Positions 27,870-37,193 of a stretch of DNA of 64,000 nt are shown piece by piece. The DNA comes from Janthinobacterium sp. SUN073. Its GTDB lineage: Bacteria > Pseudomonadota > Gammaproteobacteria > Burkholderiales > Burkholderiaceae_D. The stretch is taken from NCBI RefSeq assembly GCF_030397665.1, contig NZ_JAPUBT010000010.1, forward strand, positions 124,001 to 188,000, read 5' to 3'. The notes under the pieces were generated by a model. That model searched no databases. It saw only the letters and a list, made by a program, of their open reading frames with translations, and was not told the DNA's origin. The position numbers and the translations under genes were made by a program. Within the stretch, counting starts at the first letter, position 1, and each line of letters opens with the position of its first letter.

Positions 27870-30647
27870 ATGTTTATCAGAGAAAAAACTAGTGTGGTCT
27901 TGGTTCGCCTGGCACTCGGCGTAATTGCTGGTACCAGTTTGTTGACTCAAGTTGTTCATGCGCAAGAAGCGAGCATGGGATCTCAAGCAGCGCCGGCGAA
28001 GATCGCTGGCGAGGCCGAGATTACCCCGGTTCAAAAAGTCTACGTGACCGGTTCCAACGTGCGCCGCATTGCGCTGGAAACGGCTTCACCGGTGCAGATC
28101 ATCACGCGTGAAGAGCTTACGCGGGGCGGCGCGACGTCGCTCAATGAAGTGCTGCGCACGATTTCGTCGAACGTCGGCGGTGTTGATGAAAACCGCACCA
28201 ACGGTTTTACCGCTGGCGCAGCCGGCCTGAACCTGCGCGGTTTCGGCAGCCAGGCCACTCTGACCCTGATCAATGGCCGCCGCCTGGCGCCCTATGCACA
28301 GCCAGAATTTCAGACCACGTTTGTCGACTTGAACTCGATTCCCGTCGGCGCAGTGGAACGTATCGAAATCCTGAAGGATGGTGCATCGGCCATTTACGGT
28401 TCGGAAGCCATGGCTGGCGTGGTCAACATCATTCTGCGCGACAGTTTTGAAGGCCTTGAAGTGAGCGGCTCGCTGGGCCAGTCCAGCCGTAGCGATGGCG
28501 AGCAGAAACGTGCCACCATCAGCTTCGGTAAAGGCAGCCTGGTCAAGGACCATTTCAATGCCTACGCGACAATCGATGTGCGCCAGCGCAAGCCGATGTA
28601 CATGAGCAATCGCGACGATTACCTGAGCACGCAGGATCTGCGCGCGTATGGCTACAAGGATCGCCGCTCGCTGTACACCTATCCGGGTAACCTGTACTGG
28701 ACCGACAAGACCAGCGGCACGTTCAAATCACAAACGATGGACAAGAGCTGCCCGGCGGACCGTCTGGTGCCTGCCGATACCGTGCTCAACGCGGGTGCCT
28801 TGGGCAAGGCGTGCGTCTTCGACGATTACAAGGACAGCACGTATAACGTGGCCGGCAAGACCGACCGCGTCGGCATTACCAGCCGCATGACCTGGCAGCC
28901 GACCGCCAGCACCACGGTCTTCAGTGAACTGATGTTCAACCGCAACAAAGCTGTCGTCACGGGCAACTTGCATTTTGTCGCCGGTCAAAACAACGAAATC
29001 ATCCCGGCACTGCCGATCACGCACCCGCAGTATCCCAAGGAGCTGATTGGCCCGGATGGCAAGACGCTTGCTGGCGGCAACGGCACCGTGCGCGTGCGTG
29101 CCAAGCTGCGCGACTTCCCAGGCCAGGGCCAGGACAATACCACCGATTTCGGCCGCTATCTGGTTGGCGTCAAAGGTGACTTCAAGAACTGGGATTGGGA
29201 AACGGCTGCCCTGTACACGAACAGTAAAGTGTCATCGCGCAACACCGCCGCCATCCTGACGACGCCTTTCTTGAATGCATACAAGAACGGCACCTTCATC
29301 TTTGGCGGCGGCGATGCCAACAAGGCCTTGTATGACTCGATCACGACGAGTTCCGTCAACGTCTTCAAGTCGAGCCTGGCACAGGTGGATGGCAAGATCT
29401 CGGGCGAACTGTTCAACTTGCCGGCCGGCGCCGTCGGCCTGGCCATCGGTACGGAATTCCGCCGTGAATCGCTGGATACCTCCCCTGACCCGCAGGCCGT
29501 CGCAGGTGAAATCTACCATCAGGCACAATTGCCACCAGGTTTCTCGAACAGCCGCAATATTTCTTCCATCTATGCGGAAGCGACCGTGCCTTTGCTGAAG
29601 ACCGTGGAAGCCCAGTTGGCGGTGCGCCACGACCACTACTCTGACTATGGCAACTCGACCACGCCCAAGGTGGGGCTGAAATGGAGCGCGACGCCAACGT
29701 TCATGGTACGTGGTACGTATGCTGAAGGCTTCCGCGCGCCGACCCTGGTGGAAAACTCCACCGACGTGCGTAATGCCTTCGTGTCGATCCGCGATCCCTT
29801 CCGTTGCAACGCCCAATACAAATTGGGTTGCAACACGTCCAGCGCCTATCAAAGCGGCGCGAATCCGGAACTGAAACCGGAAACGGCGAAGAGCTATACG
29901 CTGGGCTTGGCATGGGAACCGAGTTCTTCGTTCCTGGCGACGGTCGACTTGTGGCAGATCAAGCGGGTCAATGAAATCAGCACATACGATTTGACACAAG
30001 TGCTGGCGAATCCAGATCGTTACGCTGGTGACCCGGCTGTCGCCATCATCCGCGATCCCTTGACCGCCGCCGACAAGGCCGCTGGCGCCATGGCTGGTGA
30101 AGTGACCAACATCAAGATGTTGCTGACCAATGTGGCTGTCACCAAGATTCGTGGCGTGGATCTGAAACTGGCTGGCCGCATCAACCTGGGTGAGTACGGT
30201 ACGCTGCAGCCAACCTTGAATGTAAGTCACATGCAGTCCTACCTGAACGCTCCGTCGCCTAATGACGAACTGATTGAGTATGCAGGCACCCGTGGTACGC
30301 CATCCGTACAGGCGACTCTGGGTCTGGCCTGGAAAAAGGCGGCCTATGCCCTGTCGGCTGATACTGTATTTACCAGCAAGATGGCATCGGTAGGCGATCG
30401 TACGCAAGAATGCGTGCTGGCAACCGAAGGCTTCCCGGAACTGTGCAAGGGCATTCCATCGTTCACGGTGGTCAACTTGGGCGGCAGCTACAGCGGCTTC
30501 AAGAATACCAAGCTGAGCTTTGCGATCCAGAATGCCTTCGACCGCAAACCGCCTTTCCATCCGAACGACACGGCCAACTACTATGCGCCGCTGCATAGCG
30601 CGATGGGCCGTTACTTCCAGATCACGGCTGATTACAGCTTCAAGTAA
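27870..30647 (+). CDS. TonB-dependent outer-membrane receptor 2
   Basis: 925 residues. Signal peptide with a hydrophobic core at about 9-28 and cleavage near VVHA|QEA. Plug motifs: QKVYVTGSNVRRIALETASP, LTLINGRRLAPYAQPEF and ERIEILKDGASAIYGSEAMA. The barrel has a Cys pair in one loop (RCNAQYKLGC). The C-terminus is ADYSFK: the usual final aromatic is followed by an extra Lys, which is slightly unusual. GGAAGAG precedes the ATG. A gene for a secreted-type S9 peptidase follows on the same strand after a terminator, so a peptide substrate is plausible but inferred. Confidence 0.93.
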   Translation: MFIREKTSVVLVRLALGVIAGTSLLTQVVHAQEASMGSQAAPAKIAGEAEITPVQKVYVTGSNVRRIALETASPVQIITREELTRGGATSLNEVLRTISSNVGGVDENRTNGFTAGAAGLNLRGFGSQATLTLINGRRLAPYAQPEFQTTFVDLNSIPVGAVERIEILKDGASAIYGSEAMAGVVNIILRDSFEGLEVSGSLGQSSRSDGEQKRATISFGKGSLVKDHFNAYATIDVRQRKPMYMSNRDDYLSTQDLRAYGYKDRRSLYTYPGNLYWTDKTSGTFKSQTMDKSCPADRLVPADTVLNAGALGKACVFDDYKDSTYNVAGKTDRVGITSRMTWQPTASTTVFSELMFNRNKAVVTGNLHFVAGQNNEIIPALPITHPQYPKELIGPDGKTLAGGNGTVRVRAKLRDFPGQGQDNTTDFGRYLVGVKGDFKNWDWETAALYTNSKVSSRNTAAILTTPFLNAYKNGTFIFGGGDANKALYDSITTSSVNVFKSSLAQVDGKISGELFNLPAGAVGLAIGTEFRRESLDTSPDPQAVAGEIYHQAQLPPGFSNSRNISSIYAEATVPLLKTVEAQLAVRHDHYSDYGNSTTPKVGLKWSATPTFMVRGTYAEGFRAPTLVENSTDVRNAFVSIRDPFRCNAQYKLGCNTSSAYQSGANPELKPETAKSYTLGLAWEPSSSFLATVDLWQIKRVNEISTYDLTQVLANPDRYAGDPAVAIIRDPLTAADKAAGAMAGEVTNIKMLLTNVAVTKIRGVDLKLAGRINLGEYGTLQPTLNVSHMQSYLNAPSPNDELIEYAGTRGTPSVQATLGLAWKKAAYALSADTVFTSKMASVGDRTQECVLATEGFPELCKGIPSFTVVNLGGSYSGFKNTKLSFAIQNAFDRKPPFHPNDTANYYAPLHSAMGRYFQITADYSFK

Positions 30648-30659
30648 TCGCGCGTGATG

Positions 30660-30699
30660 AAAAAAGGCGCCGTGACCGTGAGGTGACGGCGCTTTTTTT
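30660..30699 (+). terminator. Intrinsic terminator after receptor 2
   Basis: GCGCCGT (30667-30673) pairs with ACGGCGC (30686-30692). The flanking A and T runs extend the stem, and seven T follow. The S9 peptidase gene is therefore likely to have its own promoter or rely on read-through. Confidence 0.85.
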
Positions 30700-30770
30700 A
30701 TCCTGCTGGGCAAGCGGCGCATGATTGCCTAAAGGAAATTAATGTCATTGTTTTTATCGAGGAGACTGTC

Positions 30771-32777
30771 TTGAACCGACGCATCATTCCTGTCGTGCTT
30801 AGCACCTTGTTACTCAGTAGCGGCCTGTATAGCGCCAGCGTGCGCGCCGACGAATCCATTCCCATTGCCGAATTCTTCAAAAAGGCGGAATTCAGCGGCC
30901 GCCCCATCCTGTCGCCCGATGGCCAAAGCATGGCGGTGTTGACGCCGCGCAATGGCCGCTTCGTGCTGGCGGTCATCAATCTCGATACCCGGGCCTCGAC
31001 CGTGGTGGCTTCCGATCCCGACTGGAACGTGGCTAATCCCATCTGGGTCAACAACAAGCGCCTGGTGTTCAGCATCAGCAAGGGCAGCGAAGAAGTACTG
31101 GAAAAGCAGACCGGTGGCGGTTTGTTCGCCGTCAACAGCGACGGCAGCGGCTTTCGCAAGCTGGTCATCAGCGTGAAGGAATCGATGAGCTCGGGTATGC
31201 CGTACAAGCCCGTGTCCGTGCTGCAGCGCGTGGGCGGCGATAGCAACGACTTGATCGTCGTCAACAATGAACGGGGCCGCGATGCCGACCTGGGTGCCAG
31301 CGATGTGTTCCGCCTGGATACGACAAATGGCCGCATGGCCTTGTTGACCTTTAATAACCCGGGTGCCGTCAGCGGCTGGGTGCTGGACCATAATAATGTG
31401 ATCCGCGTGGCATCGGCCATGACGGTGGAAGAGAGTAGCAAGCGCATCGTGCAAACCGTGTACCTGCGCGATGACGAGACGGCGCCATGGAAAGCGATCT
31501 ACAAGGCGTATCTGGATGAAGGCAAGGAAATGAATCCGCTAGGCTTTGATTTCGATAACAAGACCCTGTTCGTGGCGGGACGTTTCAATGGCCGCGACAA
31601 GGCCGGCGTGCATATCTGGAACAGCGCCAACAACACGGCGGGCGAGCTGATCGCCGAGCATGCGGAAGTCGACATCGCGGGCGGCCTGGTCTTTGACGAA
31701 GCGCGCAAGAAGGTGGTGGGCGTGGCCGTCGACGGCATGAAGCCGGAAATGTATTACTTTGACGAAGATTATGCGCGCCTGCAAGCTTCGCTCGACGCCA
31801 GCCTGCCTGGCGAACACGTGGAATTCCAGTGGCGCGGCAACCGCGCCGTCGTTGTCACCACCGGCGTCAACAATGTGGGCAAGCTGTATTACTTCGATAC
31901 GGTGAAGAAGGTGCTGGAGCCGCTGTACAGCGTCAAGCCCTCACTGGATGGCAAGAAGCTTTCCGAGCAGACCGTCATCCACTACAAGGCGCGCGATGGC
32001 CTGACCATCCCGGCTTACCTGACCTTGCCGCAAGGGCGCACGCCCAAGGCCCTGCCGCTGGTGGCGTACATTCACGGCGGCCCGCATGCGCGCGACAGCT
32101 TTGGCTACGATCCGATCACGCAGATGCTGGCCTCGCGCGGCTTTGCCGTGATGCAGCCGCAATTCCGCATGTCGACCGGTTTGGGCTGGAAACACCATAC
32201 GGCGGGCTGGAAGCAATGGGGCCTGGCGATGCAGGATGACATCACGGACGGTATCGAGGAACTGGTCAAGCAGGGCGTGGTCGACCGCAACCGCGTCTGC
32301 ATCATCGGCGCCAGCTACGGCGGCTATGCCACCATGTACGGCCTGGTGAAAAATCCCGACCTGTACAAATGCGGCATCAACTGGGTGGGCGTGACGGACG
32401 TGAAAATGTTGTTCACCGTCAACTGGTCCGATGTATCGGGCCCGGTGATGGATAACATCGGCACGAAAATGCACGGCGATCCGAAGACCGACGAGGCGTA
32501 TTTCCGTAAGGTATCGGCGATCGATCATGCAGACAAGATCAAGGCGCCCGTGCTGATGGCCTACGGCAGTGAAGACCGCCGCGTGCCCCTGATCCATGGC
32601 GAGAAAATGCGCGACCAGTTGCGCAAGCAGGGCAATACGGTCGAATGGATGGTGATGACAGGCGAGGGTCATGGCTGGTCCAAGGAAAGCAACAATATCA
32701 AGTGGGGCGAAGCCGTGTACAGCTTTATTAACCGCTATATTGGTCCGGCTGCCGACAACAAGACCGCGCAGCAGTAA
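30771..32777 (+). CDS. S9-family prolyl oligopeptidase, exported
   Basis: 668-residue serine peptidase. N-terminal signal peptide (IIPVVLSTLLLSSGLYSASVRA), beta-propeller region (about 40-390) and C-terminal alpha/beta-hydrolase domain with catalytic Ser515 in GASYGGYATMYG, Asp602 in YGSEDRRVP and His634 in GEGHGWSKE. It probably cleaves oligopeptides in the periplasm or outside. The start is TTG at 30771, supported by GAGGAG six bases upstream. Its position behind receptor 2 suggests a joint role in peptide use. A terminator follows. Confidence 0.92.
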   Translation: MNRRIIPVVLSTLLLSSGLYSASVRADESIPIAEFFKKAEFSGRPILSPDGQSMAVLTPRNGRFVLAVINLDTRASTVVASDPDWNVANPIWVNNKRLVFSISKGSEEVLEKQTGGGLFAVNSDGSGFRKLVISVKESMSSGMPYKPVSVLQRVGGDSNDLIVVNNERGRDADLGASDVFRLDTTNGRMALLTFNNPGAVSGWVLDHNNVIRVASAMTVEESSKRIVQTVYLRDDETAPWKAIYKAYLDEGKEMNPLGFDFDNKTLFVAGRFNGRDKAGVHIWNSANNTAGELIAEHAEVDIAGGLVFDEARKKVVGVAVDGMKPEMYYFDEDYARLQASLDASLPGEHVEFQWRGNRAVVVTTGVNNVGKLYYFDTVKKVLEPLYSVKPSLDGKKLSEQTVIHYKARDGLTIPAYLTLPQGRTPKALPLVAYIHGGPHARDSFGYDPITQMLASRGFAVMQPQFRMSTGLGWKHHTAGWKQWGLAMQDDITDGIEELVKQGVVDRNRVCIIGASYGGYATMYGLVKNPDLYKCGINWVGVTDVKMLFTVNWSDVSGPVMDNIGTKMHGDPKTDEAYFRKVSAIDHADKIKAPVLMAYGSEDRRVPLIHGEKMRDQLRKQGNTVEWMVMTGEGHGWSKESNNIKWGEAVYSFINRYIGPAADNKTAQQ

Positions 32778-32793
32778 TTCAGCGTAGCAAGGT

Positions 32794-32827
32794 GATGCCG
32801 TCCTGACCTGGTCTGGACGGCATTTTT
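32794..32827 (+). terminator. Intrinsic terminator after the S9 peptidase gene
   Basis: GATGCCGTCC pairs with GGACGGCAT across an 11-nt loop, followed by five T. It separates this gene from the convergent DUF1275 gene. Confidence 0.8.
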
Positions 32828-32831
32828 GCTT

Positions 32832-33596
32832 TCAGAAGCGGCGCCGGTAGAAGCGCCACAGCACGCGCAAGTCGCGCAGCACGGGCACGCCGGACAGCAG
32901 GGTCAGCACGCCGGCAAGCAGGATGGTGGCCGCAGGAAAGCCGATGTGCTTGAACGCCAGTGCGCCGCTGACGCCGCCAATGAAAAAGCAGCTGATCAAG
33001 AGGCTGTGCGTTCTCAGCTTGCCGCGGTTGACCTTGACCATCCGGTCCGGCAGGTGGCGCCGATTGTAATACGCCATCTTGCCCAGTTCGATGCCGATAT
33101 CGGTGGACAGGCCCGTCACGTGGGTGGTGCGGATGACGGCGCCCGAAATCTTGGTGATGATGGCGTTCTGCAAACCCATGACAAAGCACAACAGCAAGAT
33201 GGTGACGGGACCCAGCACGTCGGGCATGGTGGCCAGATAATTGCCCGTCAAGCCGAACAGCAATAACAGGGCCGCTTCCAGCAGCAGGCTGGCGGCAAAC
33301 TGGCTGTGCAGCCGGCGCCGCTTGCCCCAGTTCACCATGATGGCCGTGACGGCCGCACCGCTGACAAAGGCCAGCCAGGCGCCCAGCGCGGCCAGGGCCA
33401 GCGTGATATTGCCCAGCGCCAGGTCGTCCGCCATGCCGGAAACGATGCCCGTCATGTGCGAGGTATAGCCGCCGATGGCGAGAAAACCGCCCGCATTCAC
33501 GGCGCCTGCCACCAGCGCCAGCACGCAGCCCAGCTGCAGGTTGGCTTGCGTATCGCGTGCCGATCCGCTCAGGCGGGACAGGTAATGGAGCGGCAT
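32832..33596 (-). CDS. DUF1275 (YoaK-like) membrane protein
   Basis: 254-residue polytopic inner-membrane protein. Family-typical segments: AGAVNAGGFLAIGGYTSHMT near residues 30-50, GLQNAIITKISGAVIRTTHV around 140-160 and TGLSTDIGIELG. About six membrane helices; a basic loop NWGKRRRLHS lies near the middle. The molecular function of DUF1275 is not known. It ends 5 nt from the convergent terminator and is followed upstream by a cache-domain gene on the same strand. Confidence 0.88.
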   Translation of the reverse strand: MPLHYLSRLSGSARDTQANLQLGCVLALVAGAVNAGGFLAIGGYTSHMTGIVSGMADDLALGNITLALAALGAWLAFVSGAAVTAIMVNWGKRRRLHSQFAASLLLEAALLLLFGLTGNYLATMPDVLGPVTILLLCFVMGLQNAIITKISGAVIRTTHVTGLSTDIGIELGKMAYYNRRHLPDRMVKVNRGKLRTHSLLISCFFIGGVSGALAFKHIGFPAATILLAGVLTLLSGVPVLRDLRVLWRFYRRRF

Positions 33597-33623
33597 GCGG
33601 GCGTGGTTTCCTTTTGCCGTGGC

Positions 33624-34100
33624 TTATTTATAGATGCCGGAACCGACGATCATATTGTCGACCCGTTCGATGTAGCCGGATTTTTGCTCGACCACCTTGG
33701 TCAGCGGATTGGGCCACTTGAAGTCTACCCAGCCGCGTCCGGCCGGCGTATTGGCCGTGGTGATCAGCGACTTGACGATGGCCTTGCCCTCATTGTCCTT
33801 CAGATCGATCAGGTTCTTGCCGACCATCTTGGGATTGTTGCCGTGCGCCAGGGTGACACCATTCATGTCGTACACATATATATACAGGTCGCGGTCATGG
33901 AAGCTGGTGTTGGTGGGATCGGCAATGGCGGCAAAGGCCTTTTCCTTGCCATCGGCCTTGATCATGGCCACGGCGCGCTTGGTCATGGCGATGGCTTCGT
34001 CCGCGCTGCCCTTGGGGGCGGCCCATGCCGCTGCCGGCATGGCGCAGAGGATGAAACTGGCAACGAGGGCGTGGATGCCCGTTTTTACACTCGTCTTCAT
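33624..34100 (-). CDS. Periplasmic single-cache domain protein
   Basis: 158 residues. Signal peptide (about 1-27, AMPAAAWA|APKG) followed by one sCache-type ligand-binding domain: helix DEAIAMTKRAVAMIKADGKE, then RDLYIYVYDMNGVTLAHGNN, KMVGKNLIDLKDNEGK and YIERVDNMIVGSGIY. Such stand-alone proteins bind small molecules in the periplasm, but there is no attached signalling domain or partner here. ATG 34100 is preceded by GGAGACAG. Ligand unknown. Confidence 0.85.
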   Translation of the reverse strand: MKTSVKTGIHALVASFILCAMPAAAWAAPKGSADEAIAMTKRAVAMIKADGKEKAFAAIADPTNTSFHDRDLYIYVYDMNGVTLAHGNNPKMVGKNLIDLKDNEGKAIVKSLITTANTPAGRGWVDFKWPNPLTKVVEQKSGYIERVDNMIVGSGIYK

Positions 34101-34199
34101 ACGCTGTCTCCTGGGATGATAGGCAACCCCGGCGCGGCCTGTTGTACGGCACTACTGGGAAGTGGAATTGCCTGTACGTATCATACGCCGCCGCCGGGC

Positions 34200-36956
34200 T
34201 TATGCAATCGTCGCGGGAAAGATCGTGTGCCACAGGCGCATCACGTTGTCCGCATGCACGCGCACTCTTTCCGGTTCCACCCGGGCCAGGTCGTGGCCCT
34301 GCAGGCGCAACTGGTGCTGCAGCTTGCGTAGCGCGCGGTAGGCGTCGGCCACCAGGGCGGCCAGCTGCGCGTCGATCAGCCCCAGTTCGCCGCACAGGCG
34401 CAGCAGGGCGATATTGCCCGAGTTGGCCGTCAGCTGCGGATACTGCGCCGCATGCTGCAGCACCAGGTATTGCACCATGAATTCGATGTCGATCATGCCA
34501 CCCGGATCTTGTTTCAAATCAAAGCTGCCAGGGCGGGGCGGGTGGGCGTCCAGCATTTTCTTGCGCATGGCCACCACTTCGCCCTTGAGCGGGCCATTTT
34601 CCGGGCGCTCCTTGCGCAAGATCGTGTCGCGGATGCGTTCGAAGTGCTTGCCGATGGCGACGTCGCCAGCGCAGAAGCGCGCGCGCGTGAGCGCCTGGTG
34701 CTCCCACACCCAGGCCGCGCTGCCTTGGTAGCGCTCGAATGCCTGCACGCTGGAAACCAGCATGCCCGAGGCGCCATCGGGACGCAGGGCGATGTCGATG
34801 TCGAACAGGATGCCGGCCGAGGTGTGCGAGGTCATCCAGGTGATGAAGCGCTGCGCCAGCTTGGCGTACAGGCCGGGCGCTTCCTGGTCGTCGTCGTCGA
34901 AGAGGAAAATGACGTCGAGATCCGAGACATAGCCCAGTTCCTTGCCGCCCAGCTTGCCATATGCGATGACGGCGAATTTCGGCACCTCGCGGTGGCGTGT
35001 GGGTAAGGTTTGCCAGACGGCTTGCACGGTGGCGGCGACGATGATGTCGGCCAGCTGCGACAGGTAGTCGGCCAGCTTTTCCACGCTCAGGTCGCCGGCC
35101 AGGTCTTGCGCCAGGCACTGGAACAGCTGCGCATGGTGTGTTTCGCGCAGGATATCCATCTGCCGCTCCGTGTCGCCGGGCGCGTCGTCGAGCTGGCGCT
35201 GCAGGTCCAGCGCCAACGCGGCCGGGTCCGGCACCGTGTTGCGGATGCGTTCATCGAGCAGTTCATCGAGCAGGATAGGATGTTGCGTGAGGAAGGTGGC
35301 GGCCCAGCCGCTGGCGCACACCATGCGCACGACGCGCTCGAGCGTATGGGGATATTCCGTCAACAGCGACAGATAGGCCGAGCGGCGCGCGATGGCTTCC
35401 AAAAAGTCGAGCAGGCGGCCCAGAGTGGCCAGCTGGCTGGCGTTACCGTTGGAAACGGAGCAATCGGTGATCAGGGGCAGGGCGGAATTGACGAGGGCCA
35501 CCAAACGCGTGCGGCTCGCCTCGGGCAAGGATTGCAGCCGCGGCGCCTGCCAGGTGGCCAACAATCGGCGCGCGCAGGCGGCCGGTTCGTGGAAACCCAG
35601 GGCGGCGAAGCGCGCCTCGATGGCTTCCTGCTGGTCCGAGGCGGCGCAGTCGTTCGACGTCTGCGGGTCGATGCCCGTGTCGGCCGGCGGCGTGCCGCTG
35701 CTCTTGTCGCTGAACATCTCGTCGAACTGGCCGGCGACAAACACGCGGTGCGCTTCCAGCTGGGCCAGCAGTGTGGCCGTGTCGGACAAGCCCATCATCT
35801 GCGCCACGCTCAGGCGGTCGGCCTCATTGGCGGGCAGGGTGTGGGTTTGCGCATCGTCCAGGTATTGCAGCCGGTGTTCCAGGTTGCGCAGGAAAGTGTA
35901 GGAGCCCAGTAATTGTTCCACGATGGCCGGTTCCAGCAAACCTTTGTCCGCCACCGTGCGCAGGGTGGCGCGCGTGGAACGCTCGCGCAGCTCGGCATCG
36001 CGCCCGCCGCGTATCAATTGAAACACTTGCGCCAGGAATTCGATTTCGCGGATGCCGCCGCGGCCCAGCTTGACGTTGTTGCTGCGGTCCGGGTGCAGCC
36101 GTTCCTGGCGGTTGACCTCGGCGCGGATCTGGCCATGCATGGTGCGGATGGCATCGATGACGCCGAAATCGAGGTAGCGGCGGAAGACGAAGGGTCGCAC
36201 GATGGCGTCGAGCGAGGCGATATCCTCGGGCTTGCCCGTCACGGCGCGCGCCTTGACCCAGGCGTAGCGTTCCCATTCGCGGCCCTGCACGATCAGGTAT
36301 TGCTCGACCATGCCCAAGCTGGCGGCCAGCGGACCCGAGTTGCCGTTCGGACGCAATGCCATGTCGACGCGGAAGGTAAAACCATCTTGCGTGATCTCGG
36401 CCAGGGCGGCGATCAGTTTCTTGCCCATGCGAATGAAAAACTCGTGATTCGACAGGCTGCGCTGGCCCGGCGCGGTGACTTGCGTGTCGCCGTCTTCCGG
36501 ATACACAAAGATCAGGTCGATATCCGACGAGACATTCAGTTCGCCGCCGCCCTGCTTGCCCATCGCCAACACCATCAAGGCCTGCTCCTCGCCCGATTCT
36601 TCGCCGACGGGCATGCCATGCAGGGCCACCATCTCGGCCATGATCGTCTCCACATGCGTGCGGATGGCGAAATCGGCAAAGCCCGTCATGGCTGTCACGA
36701 CTTCATTCAAGTCGGCCTGGCCGCCCAGATCGCGCTCGATCAGGCCGCAGACGAGCAGGTTGCGCAGGCGACGCATGGCCCGCTCGGGCGGCAGCGGCGG
36801 CGTGGCGGCGTTCGCCTGCTCGGCCAGCGCGGCGGCAAAGTCGAGCCCGTCCAGCGGTGCGCGCACCAGCTGCGCTATCTGTGCGGCGCGCTCGGGGGCG
36901 GCACTCAGCCAGCGCTGGTAGAAACGGGAGGCGGAGATCAAAGGCTGTGTGCTCAT
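34200..36956 (-). CDS. glnE: Glutamine synthetase adenylyltransferase/deadenylase
   Basis: 918-residue bifunctional enzyme that adenylylates and deadenylylates the glutamine synthetase tyrosine (Tyr399 of GlnA at 10462). Two nucleotidyltransferase domains are visible: VLAMGKQGGGELNVSSDIDL (about 125-145) and VIAYGKLGGKELGYVSDLDV (about 660-685), each with the paired aspartates of the active site, and a conserved C-terminal domain (KQDPGGMIDIEFMVQYLVLQ). It diverges from yhdP. Control by PII and glutamine is known for the family. Confidence 0.97.
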   Translation of the reverse strand: MSTQPLISASRFYQRWLSAAPERAAQIAQLVRAPLDGLDFAAALAEQANAATPPLPPERAMRRLRNLLVCGLIERDLGGQADLNEVVTAMTGFADFAIRTHVETIMAEMVALHGMPVGEESGEEQALMVLAMGKQGGGELNVSSDIDLIFVYPEDGDTQVTAPGQRSLSNHEFFIRMGKKLIAALAEITQDGFTFRVDMALRPNGNSGPLAASLGMVEQYLIVQGREWERYAWVKARAVTGKPEDIASLDAIVRPFVFRRYLDFGVIDAIRTMHGQIRAEVNRQERLHPDRSNNVKLGRGGIREIEFLAQVFQLIRGGRDAELRERSTRATLRTVADKGLLEPAIVEQLLGSYTFLRNLEHRLQYLDDAQTHTLPANEADRLSVAQMMGLSDTATLLAQLEAHRVFVAGQFDEMFSDKSSGTPPADTGIDPQTSNDCAASDQQEAIEARFAALGFHEPAACARRLLATWQAPRLQSLPEASRTRLVALVNSALPLITDCSVSNGNASQLATLGRLLDFLEAIARRSAYLSLLTEYPHTLERVVRMVCASGWAATFLTQHPILLDELLDERIRNTVPDPAALALDLQRQLDDAPGDTERQMDILRETHHAQLFQCLAQDLAGDLSVEKLADYLSQLADIIVAATVQAVWQTLPTRHREVPKFAVIAYGKLGGKELGYVSDLDVIFLFDDDDQEAPGLYAKLAQRFITWMTSHTSAGILFDIDIALRPDGASGMLVSSVQAFERYQGSAAWVWEHQALTRARFCAGDVAIGKHFERIRDTILRKERPENGPLKGEVVAMRKKMLDAHPPRPGSFDLKQDPGGMIDIEFMVQYLVLQHAAQYPQLTANSGNIALLRLCGELGLIDAQLAALVADAYRALRKLQHQLRLQGHDLARVEPERVRVHADNVMRLWHTIFPATIA

Positions 36957-37193
36957 GGTGTCGGTAAGGGTCTCGTGGATGCTGCTTGCATGGTTCTTGT
37001 TTAACTTGGCTGCGAACGGCGGGGGATGCGGTAAAATTGTGCCGCTGGCGCGTATGCCGCCGGCAGTGCGTGCTCTTCCGGACGATGGTAAGGGAGGCTT
37101 TGCTCAGAAGCAAGCGCAAGGATGCGGGTGTGCACCACGAATGCAGACGATTTTTGCCATTATTTGACGCCGGGCCAGTTTATTAGCTTATTG

